DNA from: Nitrosomonas sp. JL21
GTDB taxonomy: Bacteria; Pseudomonadota; Gammaproteobacteria; Burkholderiales; Nitrosomonadaceae
Length of the DNA: 64,000 nt
Direction of reading: 5' to 3'
Assembly: GCF_009833095.1 (NCBI RefSeq)
Contig: NZ_QRCB01000003.1
Coordinates: forward strand, 1 to 64,000
Shown: piece after piece, positions 27,920 to 37,431 of the stretch
How positions within the stretch are numbered: position 1 is the first letter of the stretch
Layout: each line of letters begins with the position of its first letter
Program-made: the position numbers and the translations under genes
The notes under the pieces: model-generated
The model's database searches: none
The model's input: only the letters and a program-made list of their open reading frames with translations
Told to the model about the DNA's origin: nothing

Positions 27920-29191
27920 TCAATGCCATTGCAAACGAAGATAACCTTCTTTTTTTTCGTTGAAATTAAACTGGAATACATTCTCGCCGCGATGAATGGG
28001 GTGTTCGTGAGCAATGGGTTTGAAAGGGCCGGCAGCGGCAGCCGATTCTTCAATTTTCAAGATGCTGGCGTTGGGCGAGAAGATTTTGAGCTCAAATTGG
28101 TCGATATCGACTTTGCGCAGCAAGGGAGCGAACGGTTTGGCCAGAGGTTCGCCGATGAAAATGCCCTGTCCTGGCCAGGCGACGCTTTTCCAATACGCTT
28201 CTATAGCCGTAGCGCCGGTCGCGTAATGGAACATGGCAACTACTGCCGATGGAAATTTTTGCGGATAACTACAAGGCTCAACCACTGTGCCATAGCTTGC
28301 CGTGGCGCCTGCTTCCAGCCAGCGCAGGCTGCTCATCTGCCGGGAACTGGTCAGCACGCCGCCAGCCGAGGTCAGGTGATCCGCCAGCGCTCCCGGTAAA
28401 AAATTGAGCGACTGCAGCATATTGACTTCAGGCAAACCCGTAAAATAAAAAAGCACATCGCGCCGGTTGGCAATTACATCAGTATCCAGCAGCTGCACTG
28501 CAAAAACACCGAGGAATTCTTCCGCCGCCATTTTAAAGCCGCTGGAGCGACTATTACGCGCCTTGTCCGAAGTACTCAGCAAATAGGCGGTGCCGTCCGG
28601 AAAGCTGTGGTCGGATGCTACGCCCCGATCAATGAGTTTCTTGACCTGCTCGAATGATAAGCCTGCGAGCATCATTGCTGGGCGGATCTGGTGATCGTTC
28701 GCCGGGTAGCGGCTGGAGGAATTGAAATAAGGATTGGGAGCAGTCGGTGTACATTGCTTGGAGCAGAATTTTTTGTCAAACCCAAACGCAAGTGCCGATG
28801 TCAATGACATGCAGCCGACCCGATAAGGTTCTGTCCAGGCTACTGCATACGCTTGTATATGACTGCGTGTGCGTTCGTCGATGATGGTCTTGAGTTGCTT
28901 GAATTCCTTGATGGGAAGAACGCGGCGGTCGGACGGAAATCGCAGATGGATGACGTTCTCAGCAGGAATTTTTCGGGCTTTTTGATAATAATCGCCAATC
29001 TGCCGGGATAGAGGATCGGCGTCATTGACAATCAGCGCAATATCGTCCGGCGTGAAGCCGGTGTGTGGCAGCGAAATATGTTGTTGTGCTTCGGCCCGGA
29101 ATGCGGTGAAAAAAACAAGAAAGCTTATCAGGACAACAAGCTTTTGCATTGTGAGGTTCATGTCGGGCATATCGGATTGCACAGTGTGCAT
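27920..29191 (-). CDS. Exported TIGR03790-family protein
   Basis: A 423-residue protein of the uncharacterised TIGR03790 family, with a signal peptide (MQKLVVLISFLVFFTAFRAEA) and conserved blocks PDDIALIVNDADPLS, YYQKARKIPAENVIHL and a C-terminal beta-rich part. Members occur in varied bacteria, often in exported form; no activity is known. The ATG at 29191 is fused to the dcd stop as TAATG, pointing to coupled translation; an internal ATG at 29161 would give a more usual short n-region. It is the last gene of an apbC-dcd-TIGR03790 run. Confidence 0.82.
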   Translation of the reverse strand: MHTVQSDMPDMNLTMQKLVVLISFLVFFTAFRAEAQQHISLPHTGFTPDDIALIVNDADPLSRQIGDYYQKARKIPAENVIHLRFPSDRRVLPIKEFKQLKTIIDERTRSHIQAYAVAWTEPYRVGCMSLTSALAFGFDKKFCSKQCTPTAPNPYFNSSSRYPANDHQIRPAMMLAGLSFEQVKKLIDRGVASDHSFPDGTAYLLSTSDKARNSRSSGFKMAAEEFLGVFAVQLLDTDVIANRRDVLFYFTGLPEVNMLQSLNFLPGALADHLTSAGGVLTSSRQMSSLRWLEAGATASYGTVVEPCSYPQKFPSAVVAMFHYATGATAIEAYWKSVAWPGQGIFIGEPLAKPFAPLLRKVDIDQFELKIFSPNASILKIEESAAAAGPFKPIAHEHPIHRGENVFQFNFNEKKEGYLRLQWH

Positions 29192-29757
29192 TAAATTTTT
29201 GGTAACGTTACCCCATGTTGTCCTTGGTATTTTCCGCCGCGATCCTTATAAGACGTTTCGCAGACCTCGTCCGATTCGAAAAATATCACCTGAGCGACCC
29301 CTTCGTCAGCATAAATCTTGGCCGGGAGTGGGGTAGTGTTGGAAAATTCCAGCGTGACATAGCCTTCCCATTCCGGTTCGAACGGCGTGACATTGACGAT
29401 GATTCCACAGCGCGCATAGGTCGATTTGCCCAGGCAGATCGTTAGTACATTCCGCGGAATGCGAAAATATTCGACCGTGCGCGCCAGCGCGAATGAATTC
29501 GGTGGAATGATGCAGACATCGCTTTTGACGTCGATAAATGAATTCGAATCAAAATTCTTTGGATCGACGATGGTGGAATTGATGTTGGTGAATAACTTGA
29601 ATTCGTTCGAACAACGGATATCGTAGCCATAACTCGAAGTGCCGTATGAGACGATGCGGTTGCCGTCTTTAAAGCGGATCTGGTCGGGCTCGAAGGGCTC
29701 GATCATGCCATGCTCCAGAGCCATCCGCCGTATCCATTTATCTGATTTGATCGTCAT
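29191..29757 (-). CDS. dcd: dCTP deaminase
   Basis: This 188-residue trimeric enzyme deaminates dCTP to dUTP, feeding dTMP synthesis via dUMP. Motifs: [13 protein letters not shown] at the start, [37 protein letters not shown] with the catalytic Glu in [16 protein letters not shown], and a C-terminal [14 protein letters not shown] chose the ATG at 29757, matching the family start, over an ATG four codons upstream. It follows apbC by 18 bp. Confidence 0.96.
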   Translation of the reverse strand: MTIKSDKWIRRMALEHGMIEPFEPDQIRFKDGNRIVSYGTSSYGYDIRCSNEFKLFTNINSTIVDPKNFDSNSFIDVKSDVCIIPPNSFALARTVEYFRIPRNVLTICLGKSTYARCGIIVNVTPFEPEWEGYVTLEFSNTTPLPAKIYADEGVAQVIFFESDEVCETSYKDRGGKYQGQHGVTLPKI

Positions 29758-29775
29758 CTTAATAAGCAATGACTT

Positions 29776-30864
29776 CTAGTCATTTTCCATAATGATCTTG
29801 GCGAACAATTCCGAGTGATCTTCGGCAGATTCAGCCACCTTGACAGCAATGCGCCGGGCAATCAACCGATATATTTCGGCAATGTGACTTTCGGGTTCGG
29901 CAACCACACTCGGTTTACCGGTGTCGGTATGTTCGCGAATACGGATATCCAACGGCAAGGCGCCGAGGAATTCCACCTGGTAGTCACGGCACATTTTTTC
30001 ACCGCCGCCCGTTCCAAAAATAGGCTCGGTATGACCGCACTGAGAACAGGTATGAGTGCTCATGTTTTCCACGATACCGAGGATCGGTATGCCGACCTTT
30101 TCAAACATTTTCAGCCCCTTGCGAGCGTCGAGCAAAGCGATATCCTGCGGCGTAGTTACAATGACAGCGCCAGTCACCGGTATTTTCTGCGCGAGCGTCA
30201 ATTGAATATCGCCCGTGCCTGGCGGCAGATCGACAATGAGATAATCCAGATCTTTCCAATTGGTATCATTCAATAATTGTTGCAAAGCCTGGGTGACCAT
30301 CGGGCCGCGCCATACCATCGGCGTTTCGACATCGATCAGCAACCCGATCGACATCGCCTGAATGCCATGCGCTATCACCGGTTCCATGGTTTTGCCATCG
30401 AGTGATTCGGGATGATGGGTTATTCCCAACATCTGAGGTTGCGATGGGCCATAGATATCGGCATCCAGAATGCCGACCGATGCGCCTTCTGCTGCGAGTG
30501 CAAGCGCAAGGTTGACAGCGGTTGCGGATTTTCCGACACCGCCTTTGCCCGATGCGACGGCGATGATATTTTTAACGCCAGGGATCAATTTGACGCCTTT
30601 TTGCACGCTATGCGGAATAATTTTGCTGCTCACTGTCACCGTAATCTTGCCAATGCCGGGTATCGAGGCTAGCGCATCCGTAATCTGCTGCTGGATATTA
30701 TTTTTGACGCTTTGGGCCGGATAACCCAACGCAATATCGATGGTTACGTTTGTCTGATCGATTTGGATGGCGCCAACCGCATTTGACGCCACATAGTCCT
30801 TGCCGGTCGTCGGATCGATGGTGTGCTGCAAGATTGACTGGATCTGTTGCTCGGAAATTGTCAC
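29776..30864 (-). CDS. apbC: Iron-sulfur cluster carrier ApbC/Mrp
   Basis: This 362-residue P-loop protein (Mrp/NBP35 family) carries and inserts Fe-S clusters. An N-terminal MIP18/DUF59 domain (about residues 5-85) is followed by the deviant Walker A VASGKGGVGKSATAVN (about 103-118), DADIYGPSQP, the DLPPGTGD switch and the cluster-bridging CxxC in HTCSQCGHTEP. It is divergent from metG, as in many proteobacteria. Confidence 0.95.
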   Translation of the reverse strand: MTISEQQIQSILQHTIDPTTGKDYVASNAVGAIQIDQTNVTIDIALGYPAQSVKNNIQQQITDALASIPGIGKITVTVSSKIIPHSVQKGVKLIPGVKNIIAVASGKGGVGKSATAVNLALALAAEGASVGILDADIYGPSQPQMLGITHHPESLDGKTMEPVIAHGIQAMSIGLLIDVETPMVWRGPMVTQALQQLLNDTNWKDLDYLIVDLPPGTGDIQLTLAQKIPVTGAVIVTTPQDIALLDARKGLKMFEKVGIPILGIVENMSTHTCSQCGHTEPIFGTGGGEKMCRDYQVEFLGALPLDIRIREHTDTGKPSVVAEPESHIAEIYRLIARRIAVKVAESAEDHSELFAKIIMEND

Positions 30865-31000
30865 TGCGAAACTCCTTTTTTACGGCCGCGTATTCTAATT
30901 TGGCGGTTAAGAATTTAATTCGGAGATGGTAACAAATATCAGGAATCGATACACAGTTTGTTACAATTGGGGTTATTTAATTCCGGCGCGTCAATCATTA

Positions 31001-33124
31001 ATGAACAAGCGAAAAATTCTGGTCACCTCCGCATTGCCTTATGCCAATGGCAGTATTCATCTGGGGCATCTGGTCGAGTACATACAAACCGATATTTGGG
31101 TGCGATTCCAGAAAATGCGTGGCCATTCGGTGTATTACGTGTGTGCGGACGATACCCATGGTACGCCCATCATGCTGCGCGCGGAAAAAGAAGGGATTAC
31201 GCCGGAAACGTTGATTGTGCGTGTGCATGAGGAACATCTGGGCGATTTCACGGGTTTTCATATTCAGTTCGATAATTACTACAGCACCCATTCACCGGAA
31301 ACGCGTCAGTTTTCGGAAGAGATTTACTCCAAATTGAAAGATGCCGGATTGATTGCTGTGCGGGGAATCGAGCAGTTATACGATCCTGTCAAACAGATGT
31401 TCTTACCGGATCGTTTTGTCAAGGGTGAGTGCCCGAAATGCGGTGCCAAGGATCAGTACGGCGATTCCTGCGAAGTATGCGGTGCCGCATATGCACCCAC
31501 TGAATTGAAGAATCCATATTCCGCAATATCCGGTGCAGAGCCCATCAAAAAATCCTCGGAACATTATTTCTTCAGCCTGTCTGATCCGCGCTGCAGTGAT
31601 TTTCTGCGCAGTTGGACGCGGGAAGGCGATCATCTGCAGCCGGAAGCCGCCAATAAAATGCGGGAATGGCTCGGTGAAGCAGGAGAAAACAAATTATCGG
31701 ATTGGGATATTTCCCGCGATGCGCCCTATTTTGGCTTTGAGATACCGGACGCGCCAGGTAAATATTTTTATGTCTGGCTCGATGCGCCGATTGGTTACAT
31801 GGGTAGTTTCAAGAATTTATGCGACAGTGAACACATTCCGTTTGATGAGTTCTGGCAGCCGCAATTGCTATCCAATACCAAGACCGAGCTTTATCATTTC
31901 ATCGGAAAGGATATTCTGTATTTTCATGCGTTGTTCTGGCCCGCAATGCTGCAGAATGCCGGCTATCGTACCCCGACAAAAATTTTTGCGCATGGTTTTC
32001 TGACCGTGAACGGTGAAAAGATGAGCAAATCGCGTGGTACTTTCATTACCGCAGCAAGCTATCTCACGCAAGGCTTGAACCCCGAATGGCTGCGCTATTA
32101 CTATGCAGCCAAGCTTAACAGCACGCTGGAAGACATCGATCTGAACCTGGAGGACTTCGTGGCGCGCGTCAATTCTGACCTGGTCGGGAAATTCATCAAT
32201 ATCGCGAGCCGTTGTGCCGGCTTTATCAGCAAGCGATTCGATGGCCAACTGGTCGATGGCGCACGATATCAGCATCTGTGCTCAGTGGTGGACGAACGTT
32301 TCGCGGCGTGGCGACCTGATCAGATAGAACAGGCTTTCGAGCAGCGTGAATTTTCCGCTGCCGTTCGTCAAATCATGAAATTTGCCGATGAAGCGAATGA
32401 GACCATCCATGAATTGGCGCCTTGGGAAATCGCCAAGGATCCGCAACGGATTGACGAATTGCTGAGCGCCTGCAGCCTGGGGATACAGCTTTTTTATTTG
32501 CTGTCGTGCTATTTGAAGCCCATTCTGCCGGAAACGGCCCGGCGCATCGAGCACTTCTTAAATTGTGAAGTCCTGACCTGGCCGTCGCTGAAGGATGATC
32601 AACCGGTTTCGGATTTGCTGTTGCCGGCCGGGCATCGGATCAACGTTTATCAGCATCTGATGACGCGCGTGGATTCGAAGCAAGTCGATGCCTTGGTCGC
32701 CGCAAACATTCATAGCCTGGCGCCATCAGGTGCGCAAGCGGACTCTCCTGCGCGGCATGCGCAGAAACAGCAGCATAGCGTGACGCCGATTGCCGATATG
32801 ATTTCGATTGCCGACTTCAGCAAGATCGACCTGCGCGTGGCCAGAATTGTCAGCGCCGAACAGGTAACGGGAGCGGAGAAATTATTGAAATTGACGCTCG
32901 ATATCGGCAATGAGCAACGCACAGTATTTGCCGGCATCAAAGCTGCGTATGATCCGGAACAATTGCAGGGTCGGCTGACGGTGATGGTCGCAAACCTCGC
33001 GCCACGGCAAATGAAGTTCGGTTTATCGCAGGGTATGGTGCTGGCGGCAGGCGGCAGCAGTTCCGGAGAATTGTTCATACTTTCTCCTGATGCCGGCGCG
33101 CAACCCGGCATGCGCGTCAAGTAA
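31001..33124 (+). CDS. metG: Methionyl-tRNA synthetase
   Basis: This 707-residue class I synthetase charges tRNA-Met. Blocks: the HIGH-type motif in [14 protein letters not shown]; a zinc knuckle [28 protein letters not shown] (here [11 protein letters not shown]); the KMSKS loop at residues 340-344; an anticodon-binding helical domain; and a C-terminal EMAP/Trbp111-type tRNA-binding domain (about 600-707, [16 protein letters not shown]). The start is ATG at 31001 ([17 protein letters not shown]); the frame is open 25 codons further upstream with no family similarity there. Confidence 0.97.
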   Translation: MNKRKILVTSALPYANGSIHLGHLVEYIQTDIWVRFQKMRGHSVYYVCADDTHGTPIMLRAEKEGITPETLIVRVHEEHLGDFTGFHIQFDNYYSTHSPETRQFSEEIYSKLKDAGLIAVRGIEQLYDPVKQMFLPDRFVKGECPKCGAKDQYGDSCEVCGAAYAPTELKNPYSAISGAEPIKKSSEHYFFSLSDPRCSDFLRSWTREGDHLQPEAANKMREWLGEAGENKLSDWDISRDAPYFGFEIPDAPGKYFYVWLDAPIGYMGSFKNLCDSEHIPFDEFWQPQLLSNTKTELYHFIGKDILYFHALFWPAMLQNAGYRTPTKIFAHGFLTVNGEKMSKSRGTFITAASYLTQGLNPEWLRYYYAAKLNSTLEDIDLNLEDFVARVNSDLVGKFINIASRCAGFISKRFDGQLVDGARYQHLCSVVDERFAAWRPDQIEQAFEQREFSAAVRQIMKFADEANETIHELAPWEIAKDPQRIDELLSACSLGIQLFYLLSCYLKPILPETARRIEHFLNCEVLTWPSLKDDQPVSDLLLPAGHRINVYQHLMTRVDSKQVDALVAANIHSLAPSGAQADSPARHAQKQQHSVTPIADMISIADFSKIDLRVARIVSAEQVTGAEKLLKLTLDIGNEQRTVFAGIKAAYDPEQLQGRLTVMVANLAPRQMKFGLSQGMVLAAGGSSSGELFILSPDAGAQPGMRVK

Positions 33125-33128
33125 CCGG

Positions 33129-33497
33129 ATGCATATTGCCGAGCTGATTGAGCAGCGAGAGCGGGCATTGCTGCAGACTGACTGGAACGCCAATCCAAAA
33201 TTGATTGATGAATTCCTGGCGGTGGAATTTGAGGAAATCAGCGGCAACGGGCAGATCACTACCCGGCAGGATGTCGTGAGTTGGTTAATGCACAAGAAGA
33301 ATGATGCGGAATGGTCATTGATGAATTTCAGAATTAAGATGCTGACTGATGAAATCGTATTGGCCAATTATTCGATACGCTCATCTGTGAAGCCGGGCAA
33401 TGCTTGCAAAGGTTCGATGCGAACATCGATCTGGCAGCTACAGCAGGGACAGTGGAAAATGATATTTCATCAAGCGATACAATTTACCGATCCATAA
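33129..33497 (+). CDS. DUF4440/SnoaL-like (NTF2-fold) protein
   Basis: A protein of about 122 residues with the cone-shaped NTF2-like fold pattern: IAELIEQRERALLQTDWNAN, LLDEFLAVEFEEISGNG, then alternating strands ending WQLQQGQWKMIFHQAIQF. Close relatives are DUF4440 proteins of varied or unknown function. The ATG is 4 bp after the metG stop, so it is probably translated by reinitiation in the metG operon. The frame is open further upstream within metG, but that part has no similarity to the fold. Confidence 0.8.
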   Translation: MHIAELIEQRERALLQTDWNANPKLIDEFLAVEFEEISGNGQITTRQDVVSWLMHKKNDAEWSLMNFRIKMLTDEIVLANYSIRSSVKPGNACKGSMRTSIWQLQQGQWKMIFHQAIQFTDP

Positions 33498-33518
33498 AGA
33501 AGTCGAGCGGAGAACACA

Positions 33519-34268
33519 GTGGAACTCAACGAAGAACAGCAATTCAACGATATCAAGAATAATCTCGCAACCGTCCAGCAGCGTATCGCCGAGGCCTGTA
33601 AAAAAGCGGGTCGCAATCCGGCCAGCGTGCGGTTGTTGCCGGTTACCAAAACCGTATCGGCGGAACGTTTACGCATCGCATACGCTGCAGGTTGCATAGA
33701 AATGGGTGAAAACAAGATCCAGGAAGCACGCGAGAAATCCGAAGCACTGCAGGATCTGGGTATCAAATGGTCGATCATTGGTCATCTGCAAACCAACAAA
33801 GCCAAATATCTGGCGCGTTTTGCGAATGAATTTCAGGCACTGGATAGCCTCAAGGTAGCTGAGGAACTTGATAAGCGTTTGCAGAATGAGGGCAGGGCGA
33901 TCGATGTGTACGTGCAAGTCAACAGCTCTGGAGAAGCCAGTAAATTCGGCCTGCCGCCCGAAGCCGTGCGTGATTTCGTACAACAATTGCCTAATTATTC
34001 ATCGCTGCGGATCAAAGGCTTGATGACGTTGGCGATATTTTCATCCGATCATGACCGGGTGCGCGAATGCTTCGTCAAGATGCGGGACATCCAAGCCATG
34101 CTGCGCCAGGAAGCGCCGGTGGGACTCTCATTCGATGAGCTGTCAATGGGCATGTCGGGAGATTACGAATTGGCCATCGAAGAAGGTGCGACCGTGGTTC
34201 GCGTTGGCCAAGCCATTTTCGGTAAACGGCCGTTGCCTGACAGTTACTATTGGCCCGGTCTGGGTTAG
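33519..34268 (+). CDS. PLP homeostasis protein, YggS/PLPBP family
   Basis: A 249-residue single-domain PLP-binding protein with the alanine-racemase N-terminal barrel fold. The PLP lysine is in RLLPVTKTVSAE (about residue 40), followed by GENKIQEA, WSIIGHLQTNKAK, LMTLAIF and the phosphate-binding LSMGMSGDYELAIEEGATVVRVG. Members buffer pyridoxal phosphate and affect amino-acid pools. The start is GTG with GGAG 7 bp upstream. It follows the SnoaL-like gene closely (21 bp). Confidence 0.93.
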   Translation: MELNEEQQFNDIKNNLATVQQRIAEACKKAGRNPASVRLLPVTKTVSAERLRIAYAAGCIEMGENKIQEAREKSEALQDLGIKWSIIGHLQTNKAKYLARFANEFQALDSLKVAEELDKRLQNEGRAIDVYVQVNSSGEASKFGLPPEAVRDFVQQLPNYSSLRIKGLMTLAIFSSDHDRVRECFVKMRDIQAMLRQEAPVGLSFDELSMGMSGDYELAIEEGATVVRVGQAIFGKRPLPDSYYWPGLG

Positions 34269-34828
34269 TTTGAATTAGTCGAACAGACGGATGTGGGCAT
34301 CGATGAGCGCGTATGTCGGTAATAATATTGCCCGTTCCAGGTAGCAACGCTAGCTGCCTGCGTTGATCATGTCGCCAAAAATTTCTGCAAATAATTTGAA
34401 GAAAATATTGAGAACGATAATGAACAAAATTAATTCTAGTATGATTTTCATAGTATCGACCGCGCATGATGCAGGATGACTGGAATTCTAGAATATTATG
34501 GTCATAATGTCACACTGAATACCCTGTAACCGCGACGTTGACCAGCCTTCTGACAGGCTTGTGAGGAACGTAGGCAATCTAGCACTGCTTGCTGATTTTT
34601 AGTGGAATGGCGCCATACTCCACCCCTTCTGTGCTTTAAGTTCTCCTCGGCAATCGACGGTTGTACTGATGAATTCCCGAATAAAAGCAGAATTACCACC
34701 TTTCTCCGCTTATCGAATCTTTTTCGTTGTGATCATAATGCAATGCAGCAACCTGATGTCAGCGGATTCCGACATAAATCGGCATGCTCCGACATCGGAC
34801 GATACATTCTTTTTGAGGAGAGAAGTGA
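34269..34828. other. 560-bp intergenic region with one small membrane-peptide ORF
   Basis: This gap separates yggS from the PEP-CTERM gene. It contains the 33-codon minus-strand ORF described next and an 8-bp hairpin (CAGGTAGC with GCTGCCTG, one G-U pair, 34338-34360) spanning that ORF's stop. The stretch 34460-34820 should hold the PEP-CTERM gene promoter. Other short frames here (34602-34862, 34669-34944 plus; 34502-34699 minus) lack ribosome binding sites and are not called. Confidence 0.5.
34350..34451 (-). CDS. Possible 33-residue hydrophobic peptide
   Basis: The frame reads MKIILELILFIIVLNIFFK and continues to a polar C-terminus ending DMINAGS. Residues 2-22 would form one membrane helix. 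The size and layout resemble small membrane proteins and type I toxin peptides. Against it, no clear Shine-Dalgarno sequence precedes the ATG. In favour, the composition is far from random and a hairpin overlaps the stop codon. Low confidence that it is expressed. Confidence 0.35.
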   Translation of the reverse strand: MKIILELILFIIVLNIFFKLFAEIFGDMINAGS

Positions 34829-35455
34829 ATGGCACAACTACTCGCAATTGCGTCATTGTTGATCAGTTTTCAAGCATCAGCATTATCAATCGAATGGATT
34901 CCTTTGGAAACCCCAGAGAGAAATGGGCATATTTCGAGTATTGATGGGAATTCAGTGCTTGATTACAACAATGCGGGACGAGGCGGGATCGAATGGCAGG
35001 TTTCGGGGATTGGTCCAACCGGTGGCCTGGGGCTGCGGGAATTATGGCTGTACGATGATTCAGCTGCCGGTATTCCTGGAACGAGCGAGGCAACGACGCT
35101 GTTCTCGGTCATCAGTAACAGTGTCGGCTTTGTGATGGCCGGTGATCATAATGATGGCCTGGCGCAGTTTTTTGTCGACGACGTTGATGTCGGCACCTAC
35201 GATTTATTCCAGACGGGTCACCGAACGTTAGTGGTATCTGGTTTGGCACCCATCGCACACTCCTTACGAATCGTGCAACTAGGACAGCATAACCCGAACT
35301 CGGCCAAGGGAGATGTTGCGATCATTGGCGGAGCGGCTTTCAATGTTCCGATAGCTGCGATCCCGGAACCGGAAACGTATTTGATGTTAGTGGCCGGATT
35401 GGCATTGATCGGCATGCAGATTCGCTCCAAACAGCATGCTGTTATCCGCCGCTGA
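34829..35455 (+). CDS. Exported PEP-CTERM sorting-domain protein
   Basis: A 208-residue protein with a signal peptide (MAQLLAIASLLISFQASA) and a classic PEP-CTERM tail: PEPETYLM, then a hydrophobic helix (LVAGLALIGM) and a basic end (RSKQHAVIRR). PEP-CTERM proteins are recognised by an exosortase (EpsH/XrtA type), cleaved near PEP and anchored or released with exopolysaccharide. The body (about residues 20-175) is Gly/Asp-rich and probably beta-structured, with no recognised domain. GAGGAGAGAA precedes the ATG. The exosortase is not in this window. Confidence 0.88.
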   Translation: MAQLLAIASLLISFQASALSIEWIPLETPERNGHISSIDGNSVLDYNNAGRGGIEWQVSGIGPTGGLGLRELWLYDDSAAGIPGTSEATTLFSVISNSVGFVMAGDHNDGLAQFFVDDVDVGTYDLFQTGHRTLVVSGLAPIAHSLRIVQLGQHNPNSAKGDVAIIGGAAFNVPIAAIPEPETYLMLVAGLALIGMQIRSKQHAVIRR

Positions 35456-35638
35456 GCAAAGTGGTAAAGAAGATTACTGAGCTCGGTCATACTGCGTTAC
35501 AATCGACCTAAAATATTAATTTCCTCTTGTTTTTTCAAAGTTTTTGAAAAAGCATTGCCTTGATGAAACGAGGAAGCATCAAGCATAATGGGGATTAGAG
35601 CTTCCCACCATTTTTAGCGAACTATTGGAGCGAATTAC

Positions 35639-36505
35639 ATGAAGTTCTCGATTAAATACTGGCTTGTTACCACCAGCGCATTTCTTGTGTTGGGTCATGC
35701 ATCCATGGTTTCTGCTGATTTAAACAGCGATACCGAGAAATTATTGAACTGGGCTGAAACTACGTATCCCAATTATTTTCCTACTCATCAGATTACGCAA
35801 GGCATCGAGCCATGGCTATTCCGGTATTATCCTGATAGCAAAATATATGCAGGAGTCAATAAGACCAGTAATGATGTGTATGTAATGGGTGGGCCATGGG
35901 GCGATACTCCTGCGCGAATTGCATCGCTGGCAGAATTGATGGTGCAAATTCCTGCTGATCCTGGTAATAACACAGCTTGCGATACTACCAATGTGCCTCA
36001 AGGCATGACCTATAATCAAAACGGTAATGTTATCAACATTGCCACGAATGGATGTATCCCCTTGCCCGAAAATAGCAATCTCTGCGAAACACCTCAACAA
36101 CCGACAGCGACGGGCATTTCCGTGCTGACGACCATGACTGCGAATGCGCCACCCGCCTTCGGAGGAATTACCATTTCCGATCCAAGCGTTGCACAGCTAT
36201 TTCAACCGATGCTGAGCACATATACGAGCAGTAAGCACTGTGTGGTGCATGTGCCTGCTGAATCCGCTAATCTGGTGGTCAATACTAATGTTTGCTTTGA
36301 TATGACGTCGGTATTCCAGGACTTTGGAAGTGTGCCGGGCGTAACGATTACTCCACCGGTTACAATGGCGCTAAACAACACTACTTCTAGCGTGATTGTA
36401 CCCGACTGTTTTGCTACGGACGCGAGCTCAATCTATAACGCCGTGACGAATGAGGCGTGGATCAATCAGAACGGTACGTTTGTGAATGTCACAAGCAAAC
36501 GCTAA
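35639..36505 (+). CDS. Exported protein with N-terminal WAE-YP-F module
   Basis: A 288-residue protein with a signal peptide (ending ASMVSA). A module of about 55 residues follows (LLNWAETTYPNYFPTH ... WLFRYYPDSKIYAGV ... VYVMGG), a type I recognise as recurring in secreted beta-proteobacterial proteins of unknown role. The rest has six cysteines (CDTTN, GCIPL, LCETP, HCVVH, VCFDM, DCFAT), probably disulfide-bonded in the periplasm or outside. It lies 183 bp after the PEP-CTERM gene on the same strand and ends at a strong nested hairpin. Function unknown. Confidence 0.75.
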   Translation: MKFSIKYWLVTTSAFLVLGHASMVSADLNSDTEKLLNWAETTYPNYFPTHQITQGIEPWLFRYYPDSKIYAGVNKTSNDVYVMGGPWGDTPARIASLAELMVQIPADPGNNTACDTTNVPQGMTYNQNGNVINIATNGCIPLPENSNLCETPQQPTATGISVLTTMTANAPPAFGGITISDPSVAQLFQPMLSTYTSSKHCVVHVPAESANLVVNTNVCFDMTSVFQDFGSVPGVTITPPVTMALNNTTSSVIVPDCFATDASSIYNAVTNEAWINQNGTFVNVTSKR

Positions 36506-36538
36506 CAGCATGATGAGATAGCCTGCAGCGGCCAAAGC

Positions 36539-36598
36539 GAAATCAGGTCAGGATGTGCTTGTTTAGAAGGAATGAACAAGCACTTCGAGCCTGATTTC
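36539..36598. terminator. Nested double hairpin between convergent genes
   Basis: The outer stem is GAAATCAGG (36539-36547) with CCTGATTTC (36590-36598). The inner stem is GTGCTTGTT (36555-36563) with AACAAGCAC (36575-36583). Both are perfect 9-bp stems separated by internal loops of 7 and 6 nt. It lies between the stops of the exported protein gene and ubiE. No T-tract, so probably a bidirectional transcription end or a remnant palindromic repeat. Confidence 0.65.
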
Positions 36599-36650
36599 AT
36601 GCCGCACGGTTACGGCTGCGAAGCAGACGGAGCAGCTTTTCAGGGCTTTC

Positions 36651-37385
36651 CTAGAATTTATATCCGCGATGTAATGCTACGATCCCGGCAGTCATATTGA
36701 AATATTCGACACGGTCGAATCCGACCTGCTGCATCAGCTCCTTCAATTCTTCCTGGGAAGGATGCATACGGATGGATTCCGCCAGATAGCGATAACTTTC
36801 CGCGTCACTGGCGAAGACTTTTCCCATGACGGGGAGTAATTTGAACGAATAGGTGTCATAGGCATGCCGCAGAGGTCCCCAGATTTTGGAGAATTCGAGC
36901 ACGATGACGGTGCCGCCCGGTTTGATCACACGCAACATTTCCTTCAAAGCGGCATCTTTATGCGTCATGTTTCTGAGACCGAATGCCACGCTGACACAAT
37001 TGAAATAGTTGTCAGGGTAAGGCAGTTTTTCCGCATCGCATTGCGCGGCAGGGGTTGGGGTGCCTTCGTCGATCAGTCGATCACGACCGATCGATAGCAT
37101 AGAATTGTTGATGTCTGTCAGCCATACTTCGCCCGAGTTGCCTACTTTCTGAATGAATAAGGCGCTTAAATCGCCTGTTCCGCCGGCGATATCCAGGACC
37201 TTGTCACCTTTCTTGACGCCGCTGACTTCGATTGTGAACCGCTTCCACAGGCGATGCAAACCCACGGACATTAGGTCATTCATCAGATTGTAGCGTTCTG
37301 CCACCGAATGAAAGACATCAGCGACTTTGCCGGCTTTTTCTTCTTCCGCAACGGTATTAAAGCCAAAATGCGTGGTTTTTGTCAT
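36651..37385 (-). CDS. ubiE: Ubiquinone/menaquinone biosynthesis C-methyltransferase
   Basis: A 244-residue SAM-dependent class I methyltransferase that C-methylates the demethoxy-ubiquinol or demethylmenaquinol ring. Signature blocks: [22 protein letters not shown] motif [41 protein letters not shown] and the C-terminal [16 protein letters not shown]. Full length. It follows a DUF971 gene on the same strand by 46 bp, a common beta-proteobacterial pair. Confidence 0.96.
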   Translation of the reverse strand: MTKTTHFGFNTVAEEEKAGKVADVFHSVAERYNLMNDLMSVGLHRLWKRFTIEVSGVKKGDKVLDIAGGTGDLSALFIQKVGNSGEVWLTDINNSMLSIGRDRLIDEGTPTPAAQCDAEKLPYPDNYFNCVSVAFGLRNMTHKDAALKEMLRVIKPGGTVIVLEFSKIWGPLRHAYDTYSFKLLPVMGKVFASDAESYRYLAESIRMHPSQEELKELMQQVGFDRVEYFNMTAGIVALHRGYKF

Positions 37386-37431
37386 AGTTGAAATAAGTTG
37401 AAGTTGATGAGTAGTTTATTGGAAATTATGA

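Noticed and set aside
34669..34944. 91-codon plus-strand frame overlapping the PEP-CTERM gene start
   Set aside because: It runs out of frame into a well-supported gene with signal peptide and ribosome binding site; no features of its own.
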